Below, piece after piece: positions 41,201-53,268 of a DNA stretch of 64,000 nucleotides; the first letter of the stretch is position 1; each line of letters begins with the position of its first letter. The notes under the pieces were generated by a model. It saw only the letters and a program-made list of their open reading frames with translations, made no database searches and was not told where the DNA came from. The translations under genes and the position numbers were made by a program. Source of the stretch: Turnera subulata (taxonomy: Eukaryota; Streptophyta; Magnoliopsida; Malpighiales; Passifloraceae); assembly GCA_028386065.3 (NCBI GenBank), contig JAKUCV010006155.1, positions 140,560 to 204,559 on the forward strand, given 5' to 3'.

Positions 41201-42771
41201 TGTGAATGCCCGACCCAAAATCACTTGGGCCTATTCACCTATCCCTTTCACCTTCTTCGGGTCAATCCCATATTATTGGAGTCGCCACCTAAGTTTTATT
41301 AGGGACAAAACTTAGGAAAAACCCTCAAATGACTTCTTAGGCAACATGGTCATGGCGAACCAAAGATATGGGATCGGGGGTTCGTCACGGATGGGAAGGT
41401 ATTAGGCACTCCATGTTGGGTCAAAATCTTATGCAATCAAAGAGAAAAGTGCGCCTTGTGCAAGTGTGCAGGTATGCAAGTGTGGAAAACAAAGAAAGGG
41501 GGGAGGAAAAGACTTGGCTTGCATCCCGTTGTGAAACCGAGATTACCTACGTACCCGAGTGACCAGGGTCAAAGCCACGTAGTTCTAAACATGGCACCAA
41601 TCGGCCATTTACATCATCAAAAGCATCAGCAATCAATCAGCCAGAATCAATCATAAAGGGATTTAGGATTACCTTGTGTAGCCCTCCTCTAGCTCCTTGT
41701 AATGGGTTGAGTTCTACACCCACCTTCTTGCCACTCCTTAGCTCTATGGTTGATCCTCTTCTTGACTCCTCCTTGCTAGACTGCTGCTTGCTGCTCCCCA
41801 CGAAAATCCTCCAGAGTTTCTGCCTTAGAAAATATTTCTAGGCTTGGAGAGGTAGAGTTTCTCCAAGTAAGAAGAGCTTATGGGTGTGTATGTGAGGAAT
41901 GTTGTGTGTCCTCTGAAATGTGTGTGAGGGGTCCTATTTATAGTGTTCTGGGAAGCCTAGGGGCATGGACCTGCTTAATGGTGAAGATTATGCCCGAAAA
42001 TCTGGTCCAAAACTGCGTAGGATCGAAAAAGAAACAAAATCGGAAAAATCGGGGATTCTGGAGGGTGATGACCGCCGTTGCCGGCGGTCATCCACTGCAT
42101 GACCGCCACTGCCGGCAGTCTTATGTAGATGCCTGCCGGCAGCTGGCGGTCTTCGCGAGATGGCCGCCGGTCGCCCCGCGTTTCACCCGTTCTTTCCTTT
42201 TCGAGCCCCTAATCCCCCTAATTCAGGCCTGATAAGATCCTACCGCGTAATCAACCCCTAATCTACCCAGAAATCACTCAATTACTTGGTCATTAATCCC
42301 TCAAATCATTCCATAATCAAAAGTTTACCCATTAACACCCAAAATCATACCAAAAACACGTAATCTAATTAAATGATAATTAACTCTGATTTTCCACGAA
42401 AATCAGAGCTAAAATTGATCTGCAAGAAATGTGTTAATGGGCTGGACAAGCTCTGGAGAATAATTAATTTGGACCCTTAAATTCATTCCTAACCCAAGAA
42501 TAAATTATTGGGTAAAAATAAATAAAAAAGGCCCAAATATATCTTAATGCAAATAAACCTTATCATATGTTTTATCCTAAGGCCAAATCATCTCATTAAT
42601 CCTAAGATTTAAGTGCATAAAGGTTTATGTCATCAAAATACATTAATTCTACTAAATTACAATTCATATCATGCTTGAACCTTGGACCAAATCATCTCAT
42701 TGATCCTAAGGCTACACATGTACAAAGTCTCATTTAGTAAAATTTCCGTGGGTCAAATTTGGGTGTTCACA
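41201..42771 (-). repeat. Element D 3' LTR
   Basis: Near-identical by eye to 53269-54829, apart from small indels. It contains the minus-strand TATA box (41943-41934) and, upstream of it in element orientation, GGCGGTC/GACCGCC repeats at 42070-42151. Confidence 0.88.
42067..42092. repeat. Perfect 11-bp inverted repeat in D LTR (GACCGCC palindrome)
   Basis: GATGACCGCCG and CGGCGGTCATC flank a 4-base loop. The other LTR has the matching hairpin at 54138-54165 with a slightly different loop, so the arms stayed complementary. Confidence 0.8.
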
Positions 42772-42879
42772 GATGCCCCTCGTTGATGAGTCCTTATGAA
42801 TTAAGAACGAAACAACGTAAAACAAGAACAACCAAATTTGAATGATTGATGCTCGTGGTGAATGCTATGGTATAGAGCA

Positions 42880-44410
42880 TTCAATGCTTCGCTCCGGGAA
42901 TCATCTCATCCCGAAGGTTTGAGGGACTGGCCCTCGGTTTCTGGGAATCATCTCATCCCAGATTTCTCAAGAATCATCTCATCTTGAGATTTGAGGAACT
43001 GGCCCTTGGTTTATGGGAATCATCTCATCCCGAGGTGGTAAAATCGTCTTATCTATCTGGTCGTTGGCCTGACCGTCTTAGTCTGGGTGCTATCTCATGC
43101 CGAGGTTTGTGCATTTTACCTTGTGTCCACCTTATGCCGAGGTTCACCTTATGTCTGAGTTATTACCCCATGTCGAGATTCATCTTAAGTTTGGTCATTA
43201 CCTCATGCCGAGGTTTGGGCATTTCATCTTTTGTCTGGGTGTTACCTCATGTCGAGGTTTTTGGTTTCCATCTAGTCTCCTTATCTCATCGTTTGCGAGA
43301 ACAGGGTTCCCGGCTTCTGACTTGCATGTCTCAAGGTCGGCTTATTCTCAAGGTTTGCAGGGCCTGGATGCCTGGCTTACTGGAATTCTCATGTTTAGAC
43401 ACCTGGGTCTGAACCTCTCGTGGTTGGGTTCTTTTTCTTTTTGGTTCTACTCATGTCTGGACACCTGGGTCCGGATACCTCACTTCTCTCTTGACTGGGA
43501 TTCTTATCCCCTGGGCTTGCAAAGATCGGGTCTTTGGCTTTGACTAGACTCCTTCATCTCCTCCATGGGTCGGGTTCACTCATCTTACCGGGTTGCATAG
43601 AATGGGTCTACTGTTTTGGCTGGACTCCCTCGCTTCATCTCTAGTTGGGTTTACTCCTCTCTGGATTCCCTCATGGCTGGGTCTATTTGGTTAGTTAATC
43701 TGGGCTCCTTCATCCCTCTTCTAGCTGGGCTCTCTCATCTTACCGGGTTGCGGAGACTGGGTCTATGGCTTTGACTGGATTCCATACCTCTCTTCTGGGT
43801 TTACCTCTCAAGGTGCAAAGGCTGGATATTCTACTGACCGGGCTCAATCATCTCACATCTCTCGGGTCCCTTAAATTCGAAGCAGGCATTCTCTCATGAC
43901 TCGGTTGACTGGACCCTCACATCCCAGGTTTGCAAAGACTAGGCCTTTGGCTTTGGATTCTCTCTCTCTCTCTCTCTCATACTTCTCAGGTTCGTAAAGG
44001 CCGGGCCTTTGGCTTTTAATTGTATTAACACAGACCGGACAGGGTTCATCGATTAAGGTTGCAAAGGCCGAGCTTTGGCTTCTGTGATTAGGTTCAACTT
44101 CTCTCTCTCATTGCAAAGTTTGGGCTTTGGCTTTTAACTGGGCTAGACCAGGTCATTTTAGGTTCAGGTCGAATGTGTGTCTGGGTCGTCTCAGTATTGT
44201 CTCACAGGTTTCCTTATGGCCGGGCCGACTAGGTCCTCTCATCTCTCGGGATTGACTGGACGTCTTGTGTTCTCAGGGTTATCTCACACGTTTGGGATTA
44301 TCCTATGGTTGGATTGCCTATGCTCATGGCCAAATCTCACTAGCCTGGTTCTCTCATCCCTCAATGAAAAGTAAAGGGTGCCACCTCATAGTTGGATTGC
44401 CTGGATTCCA
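42880..44410. repeat. Decayed tandem-like repeats inside element D
   Basis: Many loose copies of ATCTCATCCCGAGG-, ATGCCGAGGTTTG- and GGGTT-GCAAAG-type units, 30-80 bases apart, plus a (TC)n run at about 43963-43979. Plus-strand ORFs here are by-products. Satellite-like repeats near the 3' LTR are usual in Tat/Ogre elements. Confidence 0.6.
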
Positions 44411-44412
44411 TT

Positions 44413-44505
44413 CCCCTAGATTGCCCAATTTAGACATACCGTGCCCCTAGATTGCCCAATTTAGACATACCGTGCCCCTAGATTGCCCAATTTAGACATA
44501 CCATG
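44413..44505 (+). repeat. 31-bp tandem repeat, three copies
   Basis: Unit CCCCTAGATTGCCCAATTTA plus GACATACCGTG, repeated exactly three times except for one base in the last copy. Confidence 0.9.
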
Positions 44506-44819
44506 CCCCTTGGGACATACATGCCGAAAGAGGGGCGTGATGCCCCGAGTATCTCTTTGTGGTTCGGGAGATGAGAGTTATTGTGTCCCTGGTGTGTGCT
44601 CAAGAAAATGAGTCTGGCATGCTTTAATAAGGCGGGGCACCATGCCCCTAGTTTCGTTTTAAGGAGAGACAGTGGCCCCCACACTCAATCATTTAAATTC
44701 AAACAATGCACCTCATTATTCGGGACCCGAAGATATGCATACCGGGTTTGAATTTAAAGAAAAGGCCGTTTCGGAGTGCAGGACCCGCAAAAATCGAGGA
44801 AGGGACCCACACAAGAGGC

Positions 44820-44905
44820 GGCGGTCATGTAGAGATGCCCTCCAGCCCGTGGCGGTCATGCAGGGATGACCGCCAAGGCTGGGCGGTCTTCTCGCCTTGA
44901 CCGCC
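44820..44905 (+). promoter_or_regulatory. GGCGGTC/GACCGCC cluster upstream of the PMD gene
   Basis: The 7-mer occurs at 44820-44826, 44851-44857, 44868-44874, 44882-44888 and 44899-44905 in alternating orientation. It lies just before a TATA-like TTTAAAAA (about 44919-44926) and 155 bases before the PMD start codon. The same 7-mer is clustered in the D LTR promoter. Function is inferred from position only. Confidence 0.55.
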
Positions 44906-45060
44906 AGCCTTATGCGGGTTTAAAAACCCTTTCCTCCCCCTCTTTCTTCTCATTCTCCCATTGCACTCAAAAGCTAAACCCCAGAGTCCTCCTGGTTTTC
45001 TCTTCTCCCCTTGTCCCCAAGACACCCCAAAACACTTCCCATCTCTTCTACCCTTCATCC

Positions 45061-47602
45061 ATGGCATCATCGCCGTCAGACCTTCCTAAATCGCGAGAGG
45101 AATCCATGAGGAATTATCGTCCAAAATCCAACCCGAAAGAGAATCCAAGCTTGTTGTTGAAATCTCCGGACAAGCACATCTCCAACCGGCTCAATGAAGT
45201 TCAGGTAAGTGATTTCCTAACCTGAAAACTCATTGAATTCTTACTTTGATTGAATTTCGAGTTCATGCCCGTATGCCCCTTGAATTCGAGTTTGTGTGCT
45301 GCATGATGCGTTTGAATGCTTAAAAATGCCCCTAAGATGTCTAGAATGCTTTCTCCTATAATTATTTCATGGATTAAACACAAGAGATCACGAATTGAGG
45401 TTTTGCCCAAATTGAGGGTTTTAGGGTTCTTGGCGGAGTTTTGGAGATTTTAGGTGTTTCGGGTGTTACTTTGACATTATGAATGCATATAATTGACACT
45501 GAGTGACTGGGTATTGTTGGGCTTGTCCCAATTTTGGTCAATCGTGGACTTTTGCCGGAGTGGGTTTTTGTGATTCAATTGCGTTCTAACCCGAAATTAA
45601 AACTATGCTATGATCTTGAAATGCATGATGTAAGTGCATGATTCCATCCGCATGATGCATGTCTTGGTGTATGTGGTCTTGGTTTGGTCTTGTTACCCCC
45701 AGGTTGGTGTGAGCATTGACTTCTTCTAATATGTCTATGCATGACTTGAAGGATAGACAATGGAACCATACTGGGGCTAAGGCCTGCCACCTCATCTTTC
45801 AACCATGTGAGGAAGAACAAACCTGTCCAATAAATCATTGAGAGGGTTGGATTATGGGATTTCTTTCGCACTTTTCGGGGGGACAAAGTTGATTTGCAGG
45901 CGGTGTCGGCTCTAGGCGAGAGGTGGTAGGATACCACCAACACTTTCCATCTTACTTGTGGGGAGATGACGGTGATCCCTTTAGACTTTTCTCACATCAC
46001 CGGACTGTTGTTTCAAGGTGGATCGGTCATCTTTGATCAGCAGCTAGGCCATGACCGCTTCCAGGAGTTGGTAGGGCTTGCCCCTAAGTGGACTCGTGCA
46101 TGTGAGGTATCGCCTAAGTGGCTGCAGAATGCCTTACTGGATTCTCGGTATCCCGGGACAGCTGAGCAGAGAGCTCAGGGTTTGGTCTTACTGAGCCCGA
46201 ATAGGACTATTTTTGCCTCGGGTAGTGACCGGGTCCGGTGCGACTTGCTGGCATCACTGGTTTACCTGGACCGTCCACGAATTGACTGGGCTTCAGCCGG
46301 CTTTGCTAATGCCTATAGGGAGATGACTAACTTTTCTCGGGTTGCTGACAAACATTTCTATGGCTCGGCTTGGATTTGGGAGGTATACCTTCTTTCTTTG
46401 CCCTTGTCATGCTCAACTGCTTTCTTCAGTTTCTCAATTAACTAGGTTACCTCTGCAGGTATGGGGTCAGGAGTATCTCGGACTTTCTGCTTTAAAGTTG
46501 TCATCTGATGAGGAGATATGGCCGGTTTCCCTTCGTTGGGGCTCCCCGTGTCGCGGGACTAGGAGTCACGCCCATGATCGAGTGTGGGCTCGTTATTACA
46601 TAGATCATGTCGACGTATCGGGCAAGGTACCTCCCTCCTTGCTGTCTTTGTCCATTCTTTCTTGCGGTCTTTTAGCTCTCACCTTACTGGATGTTTTGAT
46701 GGTAGGTTCGGTTTACCCCCTTCGCGGCCTATCGAAACAGACTGGCGGGAGACAGCGCCTGGGTTTTTGAGATGGACCAGCACCTATGTTTGATCGGGTA
46801 CCCAGACATGCAGGTGTGGTACCTCGGGGATCATGTTTGTGCACAAGTCGTGGGAGAGCCTCGTATACCATCCGATCCGCCGGTCTCTATGCGGGATATA
46901 AACAAGTGGGGTGAAGCCATAGATGACGACTATCTGGATTGTCATGTTAATGAACTCACCAGTTTGGGCGACTAATTTTCCTTTATAAGTGAATTCTTGA
47001 TGTCTCTTTTGACCACTCTAAAGGCAGGTGGGTCGGTGGCTAGCACCGGTCCTTCTCGACAGAGTTCTGCCTCACGGAGGAGGAAGGGCACCAGGGCGTC
47101 GTCTTCTACATCGGGTCCTGTCCTTCCTGCATGTGAGGCCGACTATGAGACTTTTGATGACTCATATAGGCATTGTCGGGTACCTTTTTTCGAGGATCTT
47201 CCTCCTGACTTTCCACCGTTCTCGGCTGACATTACCAAGGTACCTTCTTGACCGTTTCCCCCCAAAATGTCTTCTTTCTTTCACAGCTTGATTGATCCTC
47301 TTTGTGCCACAGGTCCCAGCTGCTGAGGCTTCTTAGCTTTGGACACTGCTTGGGCGGGCCAAGGCGACATTGATAGCTCAGGCTATCTGGATACGGGAGT
47401 TGACTTCCTGCGTGAAGGAAGGAGGATTTGCTCGCCCTGTGCCGTCACCTCGGGATCCCCATCCTTCTAGACCTTTTGTGCCTCCTTCTGTCCCTCAACC
47501 GACTCCTCGTCCTGCTGACCCCACTTCTGGTGATTCGGAAGATACCGTTCAGGAGCACACTCGGCCGATTCGTCAACCCCGGAGCAAGAAGAGACGGTCT
47601 TA
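45061..47602 (+). pseudogene. Plant mobile domain (PMD, MAIN-like) gene inside element D, mostly preserved
   Basis: The PMD occurs in host MAIN/MAIL proteins and in transposons; in hosts it is linked to silencing and gene regulation. The core (FHLTCGEMTVIPLDFSHITG, AYREMTNFSRVADKHFYGSA, YLGLSALKL, LRWGSPCRG) is clear. Exons read as 45061-45204 (MASSPSDL), a second ending at 46382, 46459-46626 and 46706-46975, joined by GT-AG introns of 76 and 79 bases that keep phase. Further exon-like segments at 47029-47239 and 47312-47602 end in a basic RQPRSKKRRS tail that could be a nuclear signal. An in-frame TAG at about 45927-45929, directly before the core, breaks the second exon unless an intron ends there. 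The gene is antisense to element D, so its introns survive in D's genomic RNA. Confidence 0.8.
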
Positions 47603-48836
47603 ATTGATATATGTATGCATTATGATCTAGATGGACTATTCCTCCTTCTTTTCTCTCTTTTGTTCGCATGTCCTTTATGACTTGACACATGTATTTTGGC
47701 AATTTTATCCTTTTTCCTATATGCGAGTGTGCACGTCCTAGGTTCTAGACCTGTGTGCTTGGATGGGATTACTCATTGTCTATATGTATGTGTGTTGGCT
47801 TTCCTATTCGTCAGATGCAAACATGTATGCAATTTCAAAATTCACCGAGTCATGCGTCGTGGGTGTCGGGATAGGTTAGGTGTTTGGTTCAAGGGATTTC
47901 CACAAGGTCACATAGATGCCCACCACCCTTTGCTAGGGTATATCACGAGGAATAGTTTCAAAGCAGAGACTTCCATGAACATGAGCATGCTCCCAACCAC
48001 CCCAAACTCCATTGGCCTTAACTTTTGCCTAGGCCGCCCTTTCGGGTTTTCAACCTAGCAGGCGTGTCCTAACTTTTGCCTAGATCGCCCTTTCGAGTTT
48101 TCAACCTAGCGGACTGGTTCCCTCCTCTCTTTCTTCATTTTTCTTTACTTCATTTTAGAGATGATGACTGAATGATGTCCGAGTGATGGCAAAAACCCCT
48201 GATTTCTCTTCTCATACCGATGACCTTCGAAGGTAGCTTGGTGTTGATTCTTCTCAACAACATGACCAGGAAGATGTTGAGGATAATGTTTCCAAGGGCC
48301 AGAAATTTTCGACAGAAGATATTTAAATTTAAACGTTATCATCTTTTATCAACTTAGCTTAGGAACCAAGATTTGCTGAGACCGGGTTCGCTAATAAAGT
48401 TACCTACGTACCAGTAGAAATAATGTTTGATCTTACTATGAAATAAGAAGTGCTTTGAGAGATTTGAATGGCACATTGGTTGTGAAGAACATATCCTCTT
48501 TTCGTTTTTTTTTCTCTTTTTCTTTTCTTCTTTTTTTTCTTTTTTTTCTGGGAGATGTCTTCACAAGCCATGCTTACTAATTGGAGATAGAACACTCGAC
48601 TGAATATTACTGGATCAGGCCTTCATAGTTCATTTTATGGTTCCCGAACTAAGTTGATAAATTCCGACAAGGCTTAAAGCATCATATTCATAAATGAGAG
48701 AGACAAGGACACCAATGACAACACTAAGCAATAAATTTAAGAGGTTAACAAGGACTGGCTTTAACCCCTGTTATTGAAAAAGAAAACATACTCGATATTC
48801 TAAAACCCAGAACCTTCCCGTCTCACCAACTAGTAA
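47603..48836. other. Element D interior between PMD gene and solo LTR E
   Basis: No ORF of note. It includes a 51-bp-period tandem duplication at 48019-48110 and a pyrimidine run at about 48505-48550. AGTAA at 48832-48836 is the left target duplication of E. Confidence 0.5.
48019..48110 (+). repeat. Two-copy 51-bp tandem repeat
   Basis: Copies start TAACTTTTGCCTAG at 48019 and 48070 and both run to TTTTCAACCTAGC, with three substitutions. Confidence 0.85.
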
Positions 48837-51800
48837 TGTAACGCCCCGAAATTTCGTTAATTAATTTTTATGGAATTTTCAAATTTATGGAATTCAAATT
48901 CCAATTTTACCCTTGTAGAATTTCCAGGATTTTTGGTCAAGAAAATTTATGTTATTAATTTATTTTTTCATGGAAATATTTTATATTTGTTGGATTTAAT
49001 CCTAGTTTCGGGTTCTACGGAATTTATTTGTGTTTTGGGGTGCAACACATGGCGTAGTGTAGTTTTGCCAAAAACTACGTAGTTTCAGGATAGGCCAAAC
49101 ATAAAACACACACTAGGCCTGTGTTTTGACCAAGGGAAGAGGGTTGACCATGCCTAAGACCAAAACGACGTCGTTTTGGTCCCGGCCAAAATCAACCCTA
49201 ACCCTAGAGTATATAAACTTCTTTTTTTTCTCTCTCTCCTCTCTTTTCTTTTCTTTTCTTTTTCTTTCCCCGAGTTCGTCTTCCCTTCCCTTTCTCTCCC
49301 ACTTTCTTTTCTTTTCCCGATTCGGTTGCCCTCTTCCATTCTCTCTTTTCTTTTTTTTTTTTTTTCTTGTCACCGAATGGATTACCCATTCTTTTACCCT
49401 TTGCTTGCTCGCCTCCTCTCCATTGCTTCCTCGGGTTGTGATGTGCACGAGTTCACACAGATGGAAAAGTTGGAGGCCAAGGTTGGGCTCTATGGAGGAC
49501 GATGGCCAGAACCGTGACTGTGACAAAACTGAGGGTTAGACCTCTGTTCACCTTTCCTATTCTTTCTCTTGGGTTCCCGGGCACTGTGCCTAATCGGGTT
49601 TTAATTTTCGTTGGTGGTGGTCTTGGAATGAGGATATGCGTGTGATTGTGTATTGCTGGGATGGTTATTAGAATGTGATTTGATTCAACTCCGACGACGC
49701 AGTATCTCTTCCAACTCGTGCTGAATCGTCTGAAATGGGTAATGACCTGATTGTACTTGTCAATTTATGTCTAAACCATGCTCATTTATTTATGGGTATT
49801 TGCTCATTCGGGTTCCGTTAAGGTACATGCAAGTTGTTGTTTTATGGTCAGAGTTGGATAATTAAATACAGTGATAAAGATATATATGTGTGAGTCTTTG
49901 TTCATAAAGGAACACGTGGAATAAGGGCTGATGCTTAAATGCCAAGTCTTATAGGCTTATATTGACATTGTTATTACAGTTTCATAAAGTTAGAGGGGTG
50001 GATATATATATCAGGTCTTGTTTGGTGCGCTTCACATGGGTCTTGTGATTTCTTAAATTCCAATTTCATCAATTCATCATATTTATGCACATTATTTACG
50101 CTAAAGGATTGACACCTCCTAGTAATTAGTTACTCTAGTGTGAGTTGGCAATTGCAGTGGCATTTAACTTGTTTTCAATGCATGATTAGTAAATCAAAAG
50201 ATTAATTCAAGTGAAATAGTTTTGTTATGAGGTTTAGCTCCATGAAACCTTGGTTCTACTCACGGGTTCATTTAGAGTTATGAGGGTGCAGCATGTGCAT
50301 TTGGTCCTTCATTGGCTTGACTAAGTGGATTCTAGATGGCTTTCAATTTTCAAAGACACTGGGTTAGACCCTAAATCGTTTTTCTTTTAAGAGGATTTTC
50401 CGATTCTCAAGAGTTATATTAAACTTAAAGCCTGGACCCTAACTCTTATATACTCACTTGAGGTTTAGGATTGTTAGCAGTAAATTAAGTTAGCTAGTGC
50501 ATAGAACGCATGCGTCTCTTTGCCTCGTGGATTGGATTGTAATTGTGTTTTGGGTTATAATTATAGGAACCCGATAATGTCGAGGTAGGAGATGGCTTTA
50601 ACGTTCAAGAGGATTCTAACGAACAGGTGAGGACATATAAACCTTTGTATGCATTACTGCCTACAATGCTCGGTTAACTGTCTTGTTACATAAGTGGTAT
50701 TAATGGTTGGTCTTGAATGCTGCATGCATGCTTGTTGATGTGCTTATGTTGCTATCTGCGAGTGTACTATGTTGGTGATATCTCTGATGCGGTGTGCATG
50801 ATCTGTGAACTGTGTATCAGTGTGATATAATATGNATGTTGGTGATATCTCTGATGCGGTGTGCATGATCTGTGAACTGTGTATCAGTGTGATATAATAT
50901 GCCTGTCGTGCATGAGTTGTTTTGTGTGTTAAATAATGTGTTATATGGCTTTGTGGTTCGTGTGGTGGATTGTGGGCTGGAGGCCCGGATTTGAGTTTAA
51001 GATGTTAAATCCACACAACCATGTTTGAAACAACGTATGGTACAACTCTTAAAGAATGAATGAGAATAATGAATTATAATAAAGTCTACTGTGGGGCTGT
51101 TGACCGATTGGTTCGAGCGGGAAGTAATACCCCTCGGGATGGCATGCGGGTTAGCATGTGGGCCTGTGATGGCCGGTTCTATCTCCCTCCTTCTACCTCC
51201 CCCTTTCTACCTCCCTCTTTCTCTCTGTCTCTCTCTCTCTCTATGGATATGTTGGGCTTCGTGCCTGGTTTATTTGGGCCACGTGCCTGGTTTATTTGGG
51301 CTTCGTGCCTGGTTGTCTGATCAGACGGGATCGAGCTCGACGCACACAGTAGAGGGCCCTAAATAAAATACTTAACCTTAATAACAAAGATGATAATATA
51401 AGTAATGATAGTGATGGTTGAAGTCTGGTGATGACTGGTGTTATGTTTTGTGAATTGTTGTGCTCTGTGTTTGTTGTTGCCATTGCCGGTGTATTTGTAG
51501 TTGATTTGTTTTGTATATTATTGGTTTATTTGTCTGCGGTGAGACAGTGGTTGGTCTCACCCCCTCACAGTTTTACACAGGTTAGCTGATCGTTGATCAG
51601 AGGTGCATATCAGCAGGTGGCGGTGCTTTCCTCTCCTCGGGTCGGATCCATAGAGTTCACTGCATACATGTTATCATATGTATAATCTTCCGCTGCATAC
51701 TCGTTGTTGTGTAATTTATCGTATAATTGTTCATTGATTATGTGGTTGATATTGTATCCCGGGGAGAAGGGCATTTTGGTCACTTCATATGCTATACATT

Positions 51801-51910
51801 CTTTAATGGATAATTTGGGATACGAGTGTCCCGGGAATGATAAGGGCAATTTGGTCAATCTATAATTAACTTATAACTTATATTTATAAATTGGGACTCG
51901 GGCGGTTTCA
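48837..51910 (+). mobile_element. E: solo LTR of the element B family (3,074 bp)
   Basis: Starts TGTAACGCCCCG and ends GGGCGGTTTCA, flanked by AGTAA at 48832-48836 and 51911-51915. It aligns with B's LTR 2 along its length and has the same TATA box (49210-49217) and GACGTC palindrome (20 bp here, 49160-49179). It also has a (CT)n run at about 51225-51241. The N at 50835 lies between two exact 66-base copies. It is inserted in D, which is inserted in A, so it is the youngest of that nest. Confidence 0.9.
50769..50901 (+). repeat. Exact 66-bp duplication flanking an N
   Basis: 50769-50834 and 50836-50901 are identical and separated by one N at 50835. B's LTR 2 has this segment once. The simplest reading is an assembly join of overlapping contigs, not biology. 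Confidence 0.85.
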
Positions 51911-51915
51911 AGTAA

Positions 51916-53249
51916 CCCTAGACGTCCTCCTCCGTTACCCACTGGATCTTGTCTGGAAACACAAGCTTCCTTCACAGGACCATAGTGATGATTTCCTTTG
52001 AACCGTCATGTTGGGCCTCATCCATCTTCGTTTTATCTTCAAATCCGAGGCCGCCTTCATCTTCTTCACTAGCCATCATGCCATCTCGCGATTTTGAATG
52101 CTCTTCAGATCTGGACATGCCACCCCAACCATCCCATTTGCTTTTCCTTAGTTCCCTGATGCACTCCCAAAGGTTCTCTTTTTCTTTGATGCTCTCCGAG
52201 TAAGTGCAGCATTTCGAAGTTGAATGCCCCTTATCACATCTTCAACGAGTGCATATTGTCCTATGACATCTCTGAACTGTTTCATGGCTTCTTGGGCAAG
52301 TGGTTGCCTCAGTAAAACTCCTTGAAGGATCGTTTCTTCTAGCCTCCCCATCAAGGTCCGGAATGTCAATTGTATCTCCTTCTCTTGTTGAAGACTCTGA
52401 TCCTCATAAATAGGAAACTCGTCCCCCGTCAGTTCATCCCTTGGACCCAATCTTGCATCGGTAGTGTTCCTTGATTGGTTAACATGCTCGCTGTTCATGG
52501 TTGCCCCTCACTGCCTAGGTAAAGAAGTGGGTTTTAGTGCCTTATTCGGGTGGTCTCAAAGGAGAAAGTTGATAATAAATGGTTTAGATGAAAGAGGCAG
52601 AACATGGGCTGACTCTTGACTCGGTATGTCTTAGTTTTCAAAATTCAATGCATAATGTCATGTATGATGCAATCCTAATTTCTCAAGTTCTTAGGGCAAT
52701 TGGACATCCACTCAAATTGTCTCAAAGTGAACCCCTGCTGAATTCTGGTTAGTCACTACTTGAAAACATGGAGTGTCTCCTCCCCTTGTGATAGCCACGG
52801 ATGATTACTCCCCTTTTCCCCTTTCTTAAATCCCATGTGCGCATAGTTTCGGATCCCAAAATAACAAGATATATCACGTATGTACAACACACAACGAGAT
52901 TCATACAAATGCAAATACCACTTATTGATCCATAATGCATGAGATGCTCAGGGAATGCAACTAGTTGGGGGCCAAAAGACTGCCGCTAAGGAATAGGTTG
53001 GCCTACTCACATGTGATAATGGATATCGCGTGAGGTTCGAGGCCAAATAATCCCCATCATTGCTAAGCATCGAGAAACAGGTTCATGCAAGCCACCATCA
53101 CTTAAAGAAAGTATGTGGTGGACTTGGCTTCCCTCGCCCTCTTACGGTAAAGGCTTTACGTAAATCATCATGAATGCAGGGCACTTATGATGACAAATAA
53201 AAAGGCACACAAAGATCTATGATTGCACAAGGTCTCTTAAACCCACTAC
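51916..53249 (-). other. Element D 5' interior with gag-position ORF
   Basis: The minus ORF 52498-52148 (116 aa, from MNSEHVNQSRN to a basic TRRASKKKRTFGS) starts about 770 bases after the 5' LTR, where gag would begin. A second minus frame continues for about 75 residues (SIKEKENLWECIRELRKS) to about 51,960, suggesting one frameshift. I recognise no domain; the charged, glutamine-rich character and position make gag or a Tat leader ORF plausible. Confidence 0.45.
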
Positions 53250-53250
53250 T

Positions 53251-53266
53251 TCCCCAGCGGTCGCCA
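53251..53266 (-). promoter_or_regulatory. Primer binding site of element D
   Basis: On the minus strand TGGCGACCGCTGGGGA begins two bases after the LTR end. It resembles the TGGCGACTCC...GGGGA sites used by Tat/Ogre elements and fixes D's orientation. Confidence 0.65.
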
Positions 53267-53268
53267 AT

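Noticed and set aside
42984..43543. Two overlapping 140-codon ORFs
   Set aside because: They translate decayed tandem repeats in element D, rich in Ser/Leu/Cys without a domain.
44413..44505. Regular repeats that could suggest a CRISPR array
   Set aside because: The 31-bp units are head-to-tail without spacers and lie in a plant retroelement.
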